64,000 bases of DNA from Agrococcus jenensis. Lineage in GTDB: Bacteria > Actinomycetota > Actinomycetes > Actinomycetales > Microbacteriaceae. Made by a program: the position numbers and the translations under genes. The notes beneath the pieces are model-generated. The model made no database searches. It was not told the DNA's origin and saw only the letters and a program-made list of their open reading frames with translations. The stretch is from assembly GCF_003752465.1 (NCBI RefSeq), contig NZ_RKHJ01000001.1, positions 1,302,001 through 1,366,000 on the forward strand. The letters are read 5' to 3'. Positions 1 to 8,578 of this stretch are shown piece after piece. Position 1 is the first letter of the stretch; each line of letters begins with the position of its first letter.

Positions 1-1370
1 TGCGCAGCATCGGCGTCACGCACGTCGAGCTGCTGCCGGTCAACGGCTTCAACGGCACCCACAACTGGGGCTACGACGGCGTCGCGTGGTTCGCGGTGCA
101 CGAGGGCTACGGCGGCCCGGACGCCTACCAGCGCTTCGTCGACGCCGCGCACGCCGCGGGCCTCGCGGTCGTGCAGGACGTCGTCTACAACCACCTCGGC
201 CCCTCCGGCAACTACCTGCCGCTCTACGGCCCCTACCTGTCGAGCGAGGGCCGCTCGACGTGGGGCGACCACGTGAACCTCGCCGAGCCCGCGGTGCGCC
301 GGTACATCCTCGACAACGTCCGCTACTGGTTCGAGACGATGCACGTCGACGCGCTGCGGCTCGACGCCGTGCACGCGCTCGTCGACCAGAGCGACCTGCA
401 CATCCTCGAGGAGATGGCGATCGAGACGGCGGCGCTGTCGGCGCACCTCGGCCGGCCGCTCGAGCTCATCGCCGAGAGCGACCTCAACGACCCGAAGCTC
501 ATCACGCCGCGCGAGGCGGGCGGCTACGGGCTCGACGGGCAGTGGTCCGACGACTTCCACCACGGCGTGCACGTCGCCCTCACGCGCGAGACCGAGGGCT
601 ACTACGCCGACTTCGAGCCGATCGCGGCGCTCGCGAAGGCGCTCGAGCGCGGCTTCTTCCACGACGGCACCTACTCGTCGTTCCGCGGCCGTGACCACGG
701 GCATCCGATCGACACCGAGCGTTCGCTCTCATGGCGGCTCGTCGTGAGCGCGCAGAACCACGACCAGATCGGCAACCGGGCGCGCGGCGACCGCACGACC
801 GAGGTGCTCGACGAGTCGCAGCTGCTGTGCGCGGCGCTGCTGCTCTACGGCGGCCCGTTCACGCCGATGCTCTTCCAGGGCGAGGAGTGGGCGGCGTCGA
901 CGCCGTTCCAGTTCTTCACCTCGCACCCGGAGCCCGAGCTGGGCAAGGCGACGGCCGAGGGCAGGCTCGAGGAGTTCGAGCAGATGGGCTGGGACCCGGC
1001 CGTCGTGCCCGACCCGCAGGACCCGCAGACGTTCGAGCGCTCGAAGCTCGACTGGGCGGAGCTGCAGGGCGAGGGCCACGCGCGCGTGCTCGAGGGCTAC
1101 CGGCAGCTCGCGGCGCTGCGCGCCGAGCTCGAGGCGCTGACCGATCCGCACTACGCGCGGAACCTCGTGGAGGCGGACGAGCAGACGCGCGTGCTGCGCC
1201 TCACCCGCCGGGCCGGCATGGCGGATGCGGTCGAGATCGTGCTCAACCTCGGCACCGAGCCGCAGACCGTGCCCGTCTCGCGCCGCGACCTGCGCTTCCA
1301 GACGCATCCCGACGTCACGCTCGCCGACGCGCTCACCCTCCCGCCCGGCGCCGGCGCCCTCCTCGCCTGA
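1..1370 (+). CDS. treZ: Malto-oligosyltrehalose trehalohydrolase, 5'-truncated by the window edge
   Basis: Releases trehalose from maltooligosyl-trehalose, the last step of the TreX/TreY/TreZ route from glycogen to trehalose in the cytoplasm. The frame is open from base 3, giving about 455 residues; the family is usually near 570-600, so the N-terminal domain is missing. The GH13 barrel is clear: [19 protein letters not shown] at the left edge, nucleophile Asp in LRLDAVHAL (codon 363), acid/base Glu in LIAESD (codon 474) and the third Asp in QNHDQIGNR (codon 762). The NGFNG...HNWGYDG spacing favours TreZ over branching enzyme. treY and treX would be expected upstream. A perfect palindrome follows the stop within three bases. 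Confidence 0.93.
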   Translation, partial: RSIGVTHVELLPVNGFNGTHNWGYDGVAWFAVHEGYGGPDAYQRFVDAAHAAGLAVVQDVVYNHLGPSGNYLPLYGPYLSSEGRSTWGDHVNLAEPAVRRYILDNVRYWFETMHVDALRLDAVHALVDQSDLHILEEMAIETAALSAHLGRPLELIAESDLNDPKLITPREAGGYGLDGQWSDDFHHGVHVALTRETEGYYADFEPIAALAKALERGFFHDGTYSSFRGRDHGHPIDTERSLSWRLVVSAQNHDQIGNRARGDRTTEVLDESQLLCAALLLYGGPFTPMLFQGEEWAASTPFQFFTSHPEPELGKATAEGRLEEFEQMGWDPAVVPDPQDPQTFERSKLDWAELQGEGHARVLEGYRQLAALRAELEALTDPHYARNLVEADEQTRVLRLTRRAGMADAVEIVLNLGTEPQTVPVSRRDLRFQTHPDVTLADALTLPPGAGALLA

Positions 1371-1372
1371 TC

Positions 1373-1435
1373 CTCAACGGAGCAGCTGGCGCCGCGAGGG
1401 CACTATCCCCTCCTGCGACCAGCTGCTCCGTTGAG
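1373..1435. repeat. 63-bp palindromic dispersed repeat, copy A
   Basis: Perfect 17-bp inverted arms (1373-1389 and 1419-1435, ends CTCAACGG...CCGTTGAG) enclose a symmetric core GAGGGCACTATCCCCTC (1396-1412). It starts three bases after the treZ stop. The same element, inverted, lies at 36699-36761. It could act as a terminator, but there is no T-tract and the sequence similarity between copies points to a repeat family. Confidence 0.85.
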
Positions 1436-1444
1436 ATGAACGGC

Positions 1445-1450
1445 TAGCGT
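1445..1450 (+). promoter_or_regulatory. -10 box TAGCGT, leaderless
   Basis: TAGCGT ends six bases before the GTG at 1457, the spacing seen at many starts in this window. It implies a leaderless transcript beginning at or next to the start codon. Confidence 0.6.
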
Positions 1451-1456
1451 GGAGGC

Positions 1457-2479
1457 GTGACGCAGACCGTCGGCGAGCTCGACTTCCCCTTCCACGGCTT
1501 CCTCGAGTCCCGGCGCGGGCCGATCGTCGAGATCGCGCTCTCGAACTCGCCGGGCGGGCTCGCGCGCACGTACGTGCTGGTGCCCGAGGGCGCCGGTGAG
1601 CTGCCGCCGGGCATCTACTCGACGATGCTCAAGCAGGTCGTCGACCTCGACGAGCGCGGTGGGTGGATGGTCGAGGTCGATCTCGAGCCCGAGCCGCGGG
1701 GCGCCGAGGTGCGCCTGGACACGACGCTCGACGACGAGTGGGAGTCGGACGAGCGGGACCTGCTCATCGCCTCGCACGCCGAGCGCTTCCAGCCGCAGGA
1801 GCCGCCCGCGGAGCGCGAGGGCGACCAGCCCGTCAACCCCTACGGGCTCTGGGCGCTCGATGAGAGCGGCAGCGCGTTCCGGGTCGAGGTCGAGCGCGAC
1901 GAGGAATCGGGCGGGCTCCTCATCGAGGCGGCCACCCGCTTCGGCAAGGCGCTCCACCCGTGGGCGTACGGCGCCGTCCGCGCCGACACCCTCGAGATCG
2001 AGGAGCACGCGCTCGAGGGCGACGACGCGCTGCTCGACCTGCAGCTCTACGTCGCCGACGGCGACGACGACCGCGAGTACGAGCGGTGGCTCGTCGGCAC
2101 GCGTCGTGCCCTCGAGGCACGCGCCGCATCGCCGCTGCCCGAGTTCGACCCCGGGCAGTGGATGCGCTGGCTCACCCCGGTGGACGGCGGTGCACCGGTG
2201 GCGTTCGGAGGCTTCCTCTTCCCGGAGAAGCGCGAGATCGAGCTGCAGCCGGTCATGCCGAAGGAGCCCGCGTGGGCGACGGGCCGGCTGCTGACGATCC
2301 CGCGCGAGCGCCCCGACCAGGCGTTCGAGGGCAGCCGCGAGGTGACGGTCTACGGCAAGCCGTTCAAGGAGCTGCGCTCCTCGGTCGCCAAGGTGCGGAA
2401 GCGACCGGCGACGCCGATCGGACGCTTCGTGCTGCAGGCCGAGGGCTACATGCCCGAGCGCTGGAGCCTGCTGGGCTGA
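1457..2479 (+). CDS. Hypothetical protein, 340 residues
   Basis: I do not recognise this family. It is a soluble, acidic protein with no signal peptide or membrane segment. The N-terminal half is rich in beta-strand-like stretches (residues about 1-90, including GPIVEIALSNSPGGLART). A second block around PYGLWALDESGSAFRVEVE looks like another small beta domain. The C-terminus is basic (KELRSSVAKVRKRPATPIGR). The GTG start is chosen because TAGCGT lies six bases upstream and there is no Shine-Dalgarno. It is probably monocistronic: a palindrome precedes it and the next gene is on the other strand. Codon use matches its neighbours. Confidence 0.75.
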   Translation: MTQTVGELDFPFHGFLESRRGPIVEIALSNSPGGLARTYVLVPEGAGELPPGIYSTMLKQVVDLDERGGWMVEVDLEPEPRGAEVRLDTTLDDEWESDERDLLIASHAERFQPQEPPAEREGDQPVNPYGLWALDESGSAFRVEVERDEESGGLLIEAATRFGKALHPWAYGAVRADTLEIEEHALEGDDALLDLQLYVADGDDDREYERWLVGTRRALEARAASPLPEFDPGQWMRWLTPVDGGAPVAFGGFLFPEKREIELQPVMPKEPAWATGRLLTIPRERPDQAFEGSREVTVYGKPFKELRSSVAKVRKRPATPIGRFVLQAEGYMPERWSLLG

Positions 2480-2521
2480 CGACGGTCCGGCACGCGCGGC
2501 GCATCCGATCGCGCGCCCGCC

Positions 2522-3571
2522 TCACTCCAGCGGGCTGCGGGATCGGTGCAGGGCGTTGCCGAGGCCACCGCGCGCGCCGAGCCGCGCGACGAGCTCGCGC
2601 AGCGTGTCGATCGAGCTGTGCTGCGGGGACCAGCCGAGCGCCCGGATGCGGTCGGTCGCCATCACCGGCGTCACGGCCGCCATGTCGACCCAACCGGGGT
2701 CCGTCGGCTGCAGCCGCAGCCGGTAGGTGACGGCGACGAGCGCGCGCACCACCGGCACCGGGATCGGCAGCCACCGTCGCGCACCGACGAGCCGGCCGAC
2801 CGACTGCGGGCTGAGCGGCGGCTCCGCGGCGACGTTGAAGGCGCCGGCGGCGCGCCCGCGCAGCACGCGCCAGTAGGCATCCGCGATGTCGTCGGCGTGC
2901 ACCGCCTGCGTCACGATGCCGGCGGGCCACGGCAGCACGGGCAGTCGCAGGAGCGGCAGCGCGCGCAGCAGCGTGCGGGGCACGAGCGCGCCGAGGAAGT
3001 AGTCGCGGATCTCTGGCGCCGCCTCCGCCTGGAAGATCAGTCCCGGGCGGAGCCGGGAGACGACCATCTCGGGGTGCGCGGCGGCGACGTCGTCGAGGAT
3101 GCGCTCGACCGCGCTCTTCTGCCGCCCGTAGTGCGAGGTGGGGGCGCCGTGGCGCGGGAACGACTCGTCGGCGCGCTCGGAGCCGGGTGGGGTCGCGTCC
3201 GGGCGCCCGTAGGCGCCGATGCTCGACGCGACGACGAGGTGCGGCACGCCCGCCGCGGCCGCGGCCTCGAACACCCGGCGCGAGCCCTCCAGGTTCGTGC
3301 GCTCGAGCAGCTGCTCGTCGCGGTTGGGGCGGATGATCCACGCGAGGTGGACGACCGCGTCGGCGCCTGACAGCACGCGCTCGAGCGCTGGCCCGGACGT
3401 CGGGTCCGAGACGTCGATCCGGTGCCACTCGACACCGTCGTAGGGCTCCCCGCCGCGCTCGGGGCCGCGCCGCGAGACGCCTGTGATCGCCGACACCTCC
3501 TCGGCGGCGTGCAGCCGGCGCAGCAGCGCCGTGCCCACGTTGCCGGTCGCTCCGATGACGACGATGCGCAT
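2522..3571 (-). CDS. NAD(P)-dependent epimerase/dehydratase-like SDR protein
   Basis: Extended short-chain dehydrogenase. The N-terminus MRIVVIGATGNVGTALLRR is the Rossmann GxxGxxG nucleotide loop; HLAWIIRPNRD and VVASSIGAYG follow, with the active-site Tyr/Lys in SHYGRQKSAVERI. The length of 349 residues suits the family. The start is the second ATG (3571): GGAGGT sits five bases before it, while the ATG at 3583 lies upstream of that site. A sugar-nucleotide or isoprenoid-type substrate is possible, but nothing in the sequence or context fixes it. It converges on the hypothetical gene before it (42-base gap) and has no operon partner. Confidence 0.85.
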   Translation of the reverse strand: MRIVVIGATGNVGTALLRRLHAAEEVSAITGVSRRGPERGGEPYDGVEWHRIDVSDPTSGPALERVLSGADAVVHLAWIIRPNRDEQLLERTNLEGSRRVFEAAAAAGVPHLVVASSIGAYGRPDATPPGSERADESFPRHGAPTSHYGRQKSAVERILDDVAAAHPEMVVSRLRPGLIFQAEAAPEIRDYFLGALVPRTLLRALPLLRLPVLPWPAGIVTQAVHADDIADAYWRVLRGRAAGAFNVAAEPPLSPQSVGRLVGARRWLPIPVPVVRALVAVTYRLRLQPTDPGWVDMAAVTPVMATDRIRALGWSPQHSSIDTLRELVARLGARGGLGNALHRSRSPLE

Positions 3572-3768
3572 GCGAACCTCCATGACCCGTGCGGGTGATC
3601 ACGTGCGACGCACGTGCGATGACCACCGCGCGGAGAGCACGCTCCGGTGCGCGCCGCACGGTGCGCGCCACGGTACGCCCGACGGCTGGCGCTCGCTCCC
3701 AGCCCGCGGCCGCCGACAGCCTCGTGCGGACGGATGCGGCTGCAGCGGTCCATGTGGGTAGCCCCATC

Positions 3769-3774
3769 TACCCT
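3769..3774 (+). promoter_or_regulatory. -10 box TACCCT
   Basis: TACCCT stands 17 bases before the ATG of the DUF222/HNH gene. The expected start of transcription near 3781 leaves a short leader with the AGGAGG ribosome site. Confidence 0.5.
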
Positions 3775-3791
3775 GCGGGCAAGAGGAGGCG

Positions 3792-5432
3792 ATGATGTCC
3801 CGGATCGAGCAGGCAGCGGCAGCGGTCGACGCGGCCCGCACGATGCTCGCCGGGCTCGACGGCCTGTCGCTCGCCCCCGACGCCGAGGTCACCGCGCTGC
3901 TGGCTCGCGCCGCCGAGCTCTCGCGGGTCGTCGACGCCCAGCGGGTGCGGCTCGCCGCAGAGGTGGCCGAGCGCTCGCGCGGCTCGGTCGACGAGGCGCT
4001 GTGCCGCCAGCTCGGCCACCGCAGCGCGAAGGAGTGCGTCGGCTCGGTCTTCGGGCTGCGCGGCCGCCAGGCTGCCGACCTCCTCGCCGTCGCCGCCGCG
4101 ACCTCCGCTCGGCCGGCACTGTCCGGCGGCATGCTGCCCGCGCGCTTCCCGCACGTCGCGGGCGCACTCGCCGACGGCGAGCTGTCGCTCGCGCAGGCCG
4201 ACGCGATCCTGCAGTCGCTCGGGCCCGCGGAGCCGCGCGCCGACGAGCGCGAGCTGGCGTGGGCGGAGCGGGCGCTCGTCGACGCGGCGACCGCCCCCAC
4301 GGCGCCGCTCGTGCCCGAGCTCCTCGTCGTGCAGGGCCGCATGTACGCCGCGGTGCTCGACCCCGATGGCGTGCTGCCGGGAGCCGAGCGGCAGCGGGCG
4401 ATGCGATCGCTCACCGTGGGCCGCCGCGCCGACGGCATGTGGGTGATCACGCTGGTGTCCCCGCCGGAGGAGGGCTCGGCGCTCAAGGCCGTGCTCGACG
4501 CGTACGAGGGCCCGCGCGTCGCGGTGCGCTTCCGCGACCCAGACGCGCCAGCGGGGGACGATGCGGGTGACGACGTCCCCGACGGCCGGAGCCCCGCGCA
4601 GCTGCGCCACGACGTGCTGGTCGGCATCGTGCGCGAGCACGCCGCCGCAGGTCGCGCGCCGACCGTGGGCGGCGAAGCGCCGACGCTGCTCATCACCGGC
4701 ACGATCGAGGCGCTTGCCGCCGCCCTCGACGGGGCCGAGCACCGCGAGCGCTCCGTGCGCGTCGAGCACACCGGCGACGTCGTGCCCGTCGACGTGGCGT
4801 CTCGGATGCTCTGCGACGCCTTCGTGCAGATCGCCGTCACCGACGACTGCGGTCACGTGCTCCAGCTCGGGCGAGCGAAGCGCCTCTTCAACCGCGCGCA
4901 GCGGCGGGCGCTCGCCGCCCGCGATCACGGCTGCCAGGCGCCGGGCTGCCGGATGCCGGCCGCCTGGTGCGAGGCGCACCACGTGCTCGCCTGGCTGCTC
5001 GGCGGTCCCACCGACGTCGACAACGGCATCCTGCTCTGCGCCTACCACCACCACGAGGTGCACGCCGGGCGGCTCGTCGTCGAACGAGCGGGGCCGCGGC
5101 CAGGGCAGTGGCGCGTCGTCTCGCGGCTCCAGCCGGTGCGTCGCAGCGCACGCTCGCGGTCGACCGCGGAGCCGGTCGCCGCGGGGTCGATGGCTGTGGA
5201 TGCCGCGTCCCCGCTGGCCATCCGCCTGCCGGATGCCGTCGGGCGGAGCGCCGACATCGAGCCGCTGCGCGTCGAGCCGCAGAGCGTCGAGCCGCAGAGC
5301 GCCGAGCCGCACAGCGATGAACCGCACAGCATCGAGCACCGCGCACGGCGAGCCCTCGCCCGGCGTCATCGCCGACGAGCGCCGCTGCCCCGGGTCGATC
5401 TGCACCGCCCGAGGATCGTGCTGCGGCCCTGA
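3792..5432 (+). CDS. DUF222 (13E12 repeat) protein with HNH nuclease domain
   Basis: DUF222 fills residues about 20-340 and is followed by an HNH-type zinc nuclease fold: LFNRAQRRALAARDHGCQAPGC, then CEAHHVLAW and CAYHHHEVH, with the Cys and His ligands present. Such proteins are multicopy in Microbacteriaceae and mycobacteria; their role is unknown and mobile-element or intein-like ancestry is often suspected. GAGGAGG lies just before the double ATG. After the HNH fold the tail contains five tandem pentapeptides of type (V/A/D)EP(Q/H)S coded by 15-bp DNA repeats (5256-5330). The gene ends 11 bases from the convergent regulator gene. Confidence 0.88.
   Translation: MMSRIEQAAAAVDAARTMLAGLDGLSLAPDAEVTALLARAAELSRVVDAQRVRLAAEVAERSRGSVDEALCRQLGHRSAKECVGSVFGLRGRQAADLLAVAAATSARPALSGGMLPARFPHVAGALADGELSLAQADAILQSLGPAEPRADERELAWAERALVDAATAPTAPLVPELLVVQGRMYAAVLDPDGVLPGAERQRAMRSLTVGRRADGMWVITLVSPPEEGSALKAVLDAYEGPRVAVRFRDPDAPAGDDAGDDVPDGRSPAQLRHDVLVGIVREHAAAGRAPTVGGEAPTLLITGTIEALAAALDGAEHRERSVRVEHTGDVVPVDVASRMLCDAFVQIAVTDDCGHVLQLGRAKRLFNRAQRRALAARDHGCQAPGCRMPAAWCEAHHVLAWLLGGPTDVDNGILLCAYHHHEVHAGRLVVERAGPRPGQWRVVSRLQPVRRSARSRSTAEPVAAGSMAVDAASPLAIRLPDAVGRSADIEPLRVEPQSVEPQSAEPHSDEPHSIEHRARRALARRHRRRAPLPRVDLHRPRIVLRP
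5256..5330 (+). repeat. Five 15-bp tandem repeats in the DUF222/HNH gene tail
   Basis: In-frame units start at 5256, 5271, 5286, 5301 and 5316. Those at 5271 and 5286 are identical (GTCGAGCCGCAGAGC); the others are close variants. They code for EP(Q/H/L)-type pentapeptides and may vary in number by slippage. Confidence 0.8.
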
Positions 5433-5443
5433 CCCGCGGTGCG

Positions 5444-6463
5444 CTACCCCTCGGCCGGCTGCGCCATCGCCACCGGCGCGGCCGAGCCGGCCGCGTCCTC
5501 GGGCTCCACGCACGCGAAGCGGCGGCGGTAGGCCGACGGCGCCACGCCGAGCTGCCGGGTGAAGTGGTGACGCAGGAGCGCTGCGGTGCCGAATCCCGCC
5601 TGCTGGGCGACGGCATCGAGCCCGAGGTCGGTCGCCTCGAGCAGCTGCTGCGCGCGCTGCACCCGCTGCGAGGCGAGCCACGCTGCCGGGGTGGTGCCGA
5701 GCTCCTCGCGGAAGCGGCGGGCGAAGGTGCGCTCCGATAGGCGCGCCCTGCGCGCGAGGGAGGCGACGGAGTGGTCCTCGTCGATGTGCTCCACCATCCA
5801 GTCGATGAGCGGGGCGAGCGTCTCTGCCCGCTGCTCGGCGACCGGCCCGACCGCGAACTGCGACTGGCCGCCATCGCGCAGCGGCGGCACGACCATCGAG
5901 CGGGCGATGATGCCGGCGACCTGCGCGCCCTGCAGCTCTCGGACGATGTGCAGCGACGCGTCGATCGCCGCCGCCGTGCCGGCGCTCGACGTGATCGGCC
6001 CGTCGTCGACCCACAACGCATCCCGCTCGACCACCAGCTCGGGGAACTGCGCCGCGAGCTGGTCGGCGTGCCGCCAGTGCGTCGCGACGCGGCGGCCCTC
6101 GAGCACGCCGGACCGCGCGGCGATGAAGGCGCCCGTGCACATCGTGAGCACGCGTGCGCCGCGTGCGACGGCGCGCTGCAGCACGCGGGCGACGCTGAGC
6201 GAGCACTCGCCGTGGATGCTGCACTCGTCGTAGGGGGTGACGATGACGACGTCGGCCTCGTCGGCGAAGTCGAGCCCCTCGCCGACCATCACCGGCAGGC
6301 TCAGGCCGCCGGCGAGGCGGATGGGTCCGGGTGTGGGCGTGACGACGCGGAAGTCGTTGCGCGGCACGCCGCGGTCGGATCGGTCGGTGCCGAACACCTC
6401 GGCCGCGACCGCGAGCTCGAACACGCTCACGTCGTCATCCACGATGCAGGCGATCTTCAGCAT
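5444..6463 (-). CDS. GlxA-family transcriptional regulator (DJ-1/PfpI domain plus AraC HTH)
   Basis: Residues 1-175 form a class-I glutamine-amidotransferase-like domain (IACIVDDDVSVFELAVAAEVFG; nucleophile-elbow Cys in VLTMCTGAFIAA). The last 100 residues are an AraC double helix-turn-helix (VASLARRARLSERTFARRF; AVAQQAGFGTAALLRHHF). GlxA-type proteins usually activate or repress an adjacent operon after sensing a small molecule. The start MLKIAC is chosen because GAAGGAG lies five bases upstream; the longer frame has no ribosome site. It is transcribed away from a small membrane-protein gene and an MFS permease, and the intergenic region holds alternating TGGCAGGAT repeats that may be its binding sites. 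Confidence 0.9.
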   Translation of the reverse strand: MLKIACIVDDDVSVFELAVAAEVFGTDRSDRGVPRNDFRVVTPTPGPIRLAGGLSLPVMVGEGLDFADEADVVIVTPYDECSIHGECSLSVARVLQRAVARGARVLTMCTGAFIAARSGVLEGRRVATHWRHADQLAAQFPELVVERDALWVDDGPITSSAGTAAAIDASLHIVRELQGAQVAGIIARSMVVPPLRDGGQSQFAVGPVAEQRAETLAPLIDWMVEHIDEDHSVASLARRARLSERTFARRFREELGTTPAAWLASQRVQRAQQLLEATDLGLDAVAQQAGFGTAALLRHHFTRQLGVAPSAYRRRFACVEPEDAAGSAAPVAMAQPAEG

Positions 6464-6523
6464 GGGGCTCCTTCGGCGGTGCGCTCGACCCGACTGGGAG
6501 GTCGGGATCGGCCCTGCCGAGTC

Positions 6524-6596
6524 TGGCAGGATCTTGCCGAGCATTGGCCATCCTGCCACTGGTGGCGGGATCTTGGCAAGCGCAGACTTCCTGCCA
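6524..6596. repeat. Four alternating TGGCAGGAT-like half-sites between divergent genes
   Basis: TGGCAGGAT (6524-6532), ATCCTGCCA (6550-6558), TGGCGGGAT (6563-6571) and TTCCTGCCA (6588-6596) alternate in orientation, making two similar inverted repeats in tandem. The 19-bp stretches starting at 6524 and 6563 match at 16 positions. They are candidate operators for the adjacent regulator. TGGCAGGAT also resembles an extended -10 promoter (TGn-CAGGAT), which is the alternative reading. Confidence 0.6.
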
Positions 6597-6874
6597 TGGA
6601 CATCATCTGGATCATCGTCATCTCCGCCATCGCGATCGTGGCTGCAACGAGCACGATCCGCGCCCTCATCGCCGAGCGCGCGCCCAGGACCCCCGCTGAT
6701 CCCGAGCGGCTCGCGCTGCTGCGGGACCGCACCGCCGACGACCGCGCGCGGCAGCGCATCGGCCAGGCGGACGAGCGGCTCGCGCAGGAGCGCGACGCCC
6801 GCACCGCTGCGCCCCAGCGCCGCCTCCGCACCGACCGCGTCAGCACCGAGCGGCTCTGGGCGGGTGGGCTGTGA
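6596..6874 (+). CDS. Small single-pass membrane protein, 92 residues
   Basis: An N-terminal membrane helix (MDIIWIIVISAIAIVAATS, about residues 3-22) is followed by a charged, Arg/Asp/Glu-rich, probably helical cytoplasmic tail (ADPERLALLRDRTADDRARQ). The family is not recognised. The ATG overlaps the last TGGCAGGAT-like half-site. No good Shine-Dalgarno is visible, so translation is leaderless or weak. It shares its upstream region with the GlxA-type regulator, which may control it. Similar tiny membrane proteins occur at 8344-8517 and 39571-39849. Confidence 0.65.
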   Translation: MDIIWIIVISAIAIVAATSTIRALIAERAPRTPADPERLALLRDRTADDRARQRIGQADERLAQERDARTAAPQRRLRTDRVSTERLWAGGL

Positions 6875-6956
6875 GCTGCTCGACGGTCCTGATCCCGTCG
6901 GGGCACGTGCCCGCGCCGAGTGCGCGGGCGTGCTGCCTGCCGACGGCGCTCTCCAT

Positions 6957-6962
6957 CAGAAT
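6957..6962 (+). promoter_or_regulatory. -10-like box CAGAAT, leaderless
   Basis: CAGAAT ends six bases before the GTG at 6969. This is the CANNNT variant also seen at 8567 and 53993. Confidence 0.4.
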
Positions 6963-6968
6963 GTCCCG

Positions 6969-8294
6969 GTGACCACTCGCCGCCTGCACCCCGCGTGGAT
7001 CGTCGCGGCGGTCGCGTTCCTCGCCCTCGTGGGGGCGGCCGGCTTCCGCGCTGCGCCGAGCGTGCTCATGGTGCCGATCGAGACCGAGCTGGGCTTCTCG
7101 CGCACCGAGCTCTCCACCGCCGTCGGGCTCAACATCCTGCTCTACGGGCTCATGGCGCCGTTCGCTGCCGCGCTGATGGAGCGCTTCGGCCTCAAGCGCG
7201 TCACCGCCGCCGCGCTCGTCGTGATCGCGGGCGGCGCCGCGCTCGGCACGCTCGCGCAGCATCCGTGGGTGCTGCTGCTCACGTGGGGCGTCATGATCGG
7301 CCTCGGCACCGGCTCGATGGCGCTCGTCTTCGCTGCCGTCGTCACGCAGCGCTGGTTCGTGCGCCACCGCGGCACCGTCTCCGGCGTGCTGACCGCGGGC
7401 AGCGCGACCGGTCAGCTCGTCTTCCTCCCACCGACCGCCTGGCTCGCGACCGAGTGGGGCTGGCGCGAGGCGAGCCTGCTCGTCGCGCTCGGCGCGCTCG
7501 CGGTCGTGCCGCTCGTGCTGCTCTTCCTGCACGACAGCCCGGCGGCGCGCGGGGTCACGCCCTTCGGCGCTCCGGATGCGGCGGGGAGCGATGACGCGGA
7601 GCCCGGCGCCCGCGGGGTGGCGGCACCGGCGGTCGTGCCGCGCAGCGCGCCGCGCACGAACCCCGCCCGCGCGGCGATCGACGGGCTGCGGGAGGCGGTG
7701 CGCCACCGCACCTTCTGGGCGCTCGCCGCCGGCTTCGCCATCTGCGGTGCGACGACGAACGGGCTCATCGGCACCCACTTCATCCCCGCCGCGCACGACC
7801 ACGGGATGCCGCAGACGGCGGCGGCCGGACTGCTCGCGCTCGTCGGCATCTTCGACATCGCGGGCACGGTGCTCTCGGGCTGGCTGACGGACCGCTGGAA
7901 CCCGCGCCTGCTGCTCGTCATCTACTACGTCGGGCGCGGCCTCAGCCTGATGGCGCTGCCGTTCCTGCTCTCGGCAGAGGTGCAGCCGCCGATGGTGGTC
8001 TTCATCGTCTTCTACGGCCTCGACTGGGTCGCGACCGTGCCGCCTACGATGGCGCTCTGCCGCGAGCACTTCGGTGAGCGGGCGCCGGTCGTATTCGGCT
8101 GGGTCTTCGCGTCGCACCAGATCGGTGCCGCGATCGCGAGCGTGCTCGTCGGTGTCGTGCGCGATGCGATGGGCCACTACACGGTCGCCTGGTTCGCCGC
8201 CGCCGGCCTGTGCGCCGTCGCCGCGCTCGTGTCGCTCTCGGTGCGCCGGGATCGCGCGCCGAAGGTCGAGCTCGACACCGTCCCGGCGCCCTGA
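6969..8294 (+). CDS. Major facilitator superfamily permease
   Basis: A 441-residue membrane protein with about 12 predicted helices: the first near WIVAAVAFLALVGAAGF, a charged central loop around residues 195-240 (ARGVTPFGAPDAAGSDD), then six more helices. The loop between helices 2 and 3 (MERFGLKRVTAAAL) fits the MFS signature region. It resembles the monocarboxylate/oxalate-formate type of MFS protein (GFRAAPSVLMVPIETELGFSRTELS), but the substrate is not readable. The start is GTG with CAGAAT six bases upstream. It precedes a very small membrane protein and an amidohydrolase, so uptake of a hydrolysable compound is possible. Confidence 0.88.
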   Translation: MTTRRLHPAWIVAAVAFLALVGAAGFRAAPSVLMVPIETELGFSRTELSTAVGLNILLYGLMAPFAAALMERFGLKRVTAAALVVIAGGAALGTLAQHPWVLLLTWGVMIGLGTGSMALVFAAVVTQRWFVRHRGTVSGVLTAGSATGQLVFLPPTAWLATEWGWREASLLVALGALAVVPLVLLFLHDSPAARGVTPFGAPDAAGSDDAEPGARGVAAPAVVPRSAPRTNPARAAIDGLREAVRHRTFWALAAGFAICGATTNGLIGTHFIPAAHDHGMPQTAAAGLLALVGIFDIAGTVLSGWLTDRWNPRLLLVIYYVGRGLSLMALPFLLSAEVQPPMVVFIVFYGLDWVATVPPTMALCREHFGERAPVVFGWVFASHQIGAAIASVLVGVVRDAMGHYTVAWFAAAGLCAVAALVSLSVRRDRAPKVELDTVPAP

Positions 8295-8343
8295 CCGCAT
8301 CCGGGCACTGGCGCGCCCGCCGCGACAGGCGGAGGATCGGGCC

Positions 8344-8517
8344 ATGGACGGCACCTGGCTCAGCCACGTCCCGCTGGACGGCACGTGGATCCTGCTCCTC
8401 ACGACGATCGGCGCCCTCGGCGCGGTGGGCACGATCGTCTCGCTGCTGCGGCAGCGCACGCCCCGCACCCGCATCGACCTGGCACGCGTCGCGCGCAGCG
8501 GTTCTCCGGCACGCTGA
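8344..8517 (+). CDS. Very small membrane protein, 57 residues
   Basis: It starts MDGTWLSHVPLDGTWILLLT and has one hydrophobic segment (ILLLTTIGALGAVGTIVSLL, about residues 16-36), then a basic tail. The family is not recognised. It lies 49 bases after the permease stop. GACAGGCGGAGG upstream offers a possible ribosome site before the ATG at 8344. Codon use (G/C in third positions) agrees with coding, but at this length the call is tentative. Confidence 0.45.
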   Translation: MDGTWLSHVPLDGTWILLLTTIGALGAVGTIVSLLRQRTPRTRIDLARVARSGSPAR

Positions 8518-8566
8518 CCCGCCGCTGCGGCTCGCCCGGATGGCGGGTGCGAGCGCGCGCTCGCCC

Positions 8567-8572
8567 CACAAT
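8567..8572 (+). promoter_or_regulatory. -10-like box CACAAT, leaderless
   Basis: CACAAT ends six bases before the ATG at 8579. The same hexamer at the same spacing precedes the DUF4916 gene (53993-53998). Confidence 0.5.
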
Positions 8573-8578
8573 GGAGGC

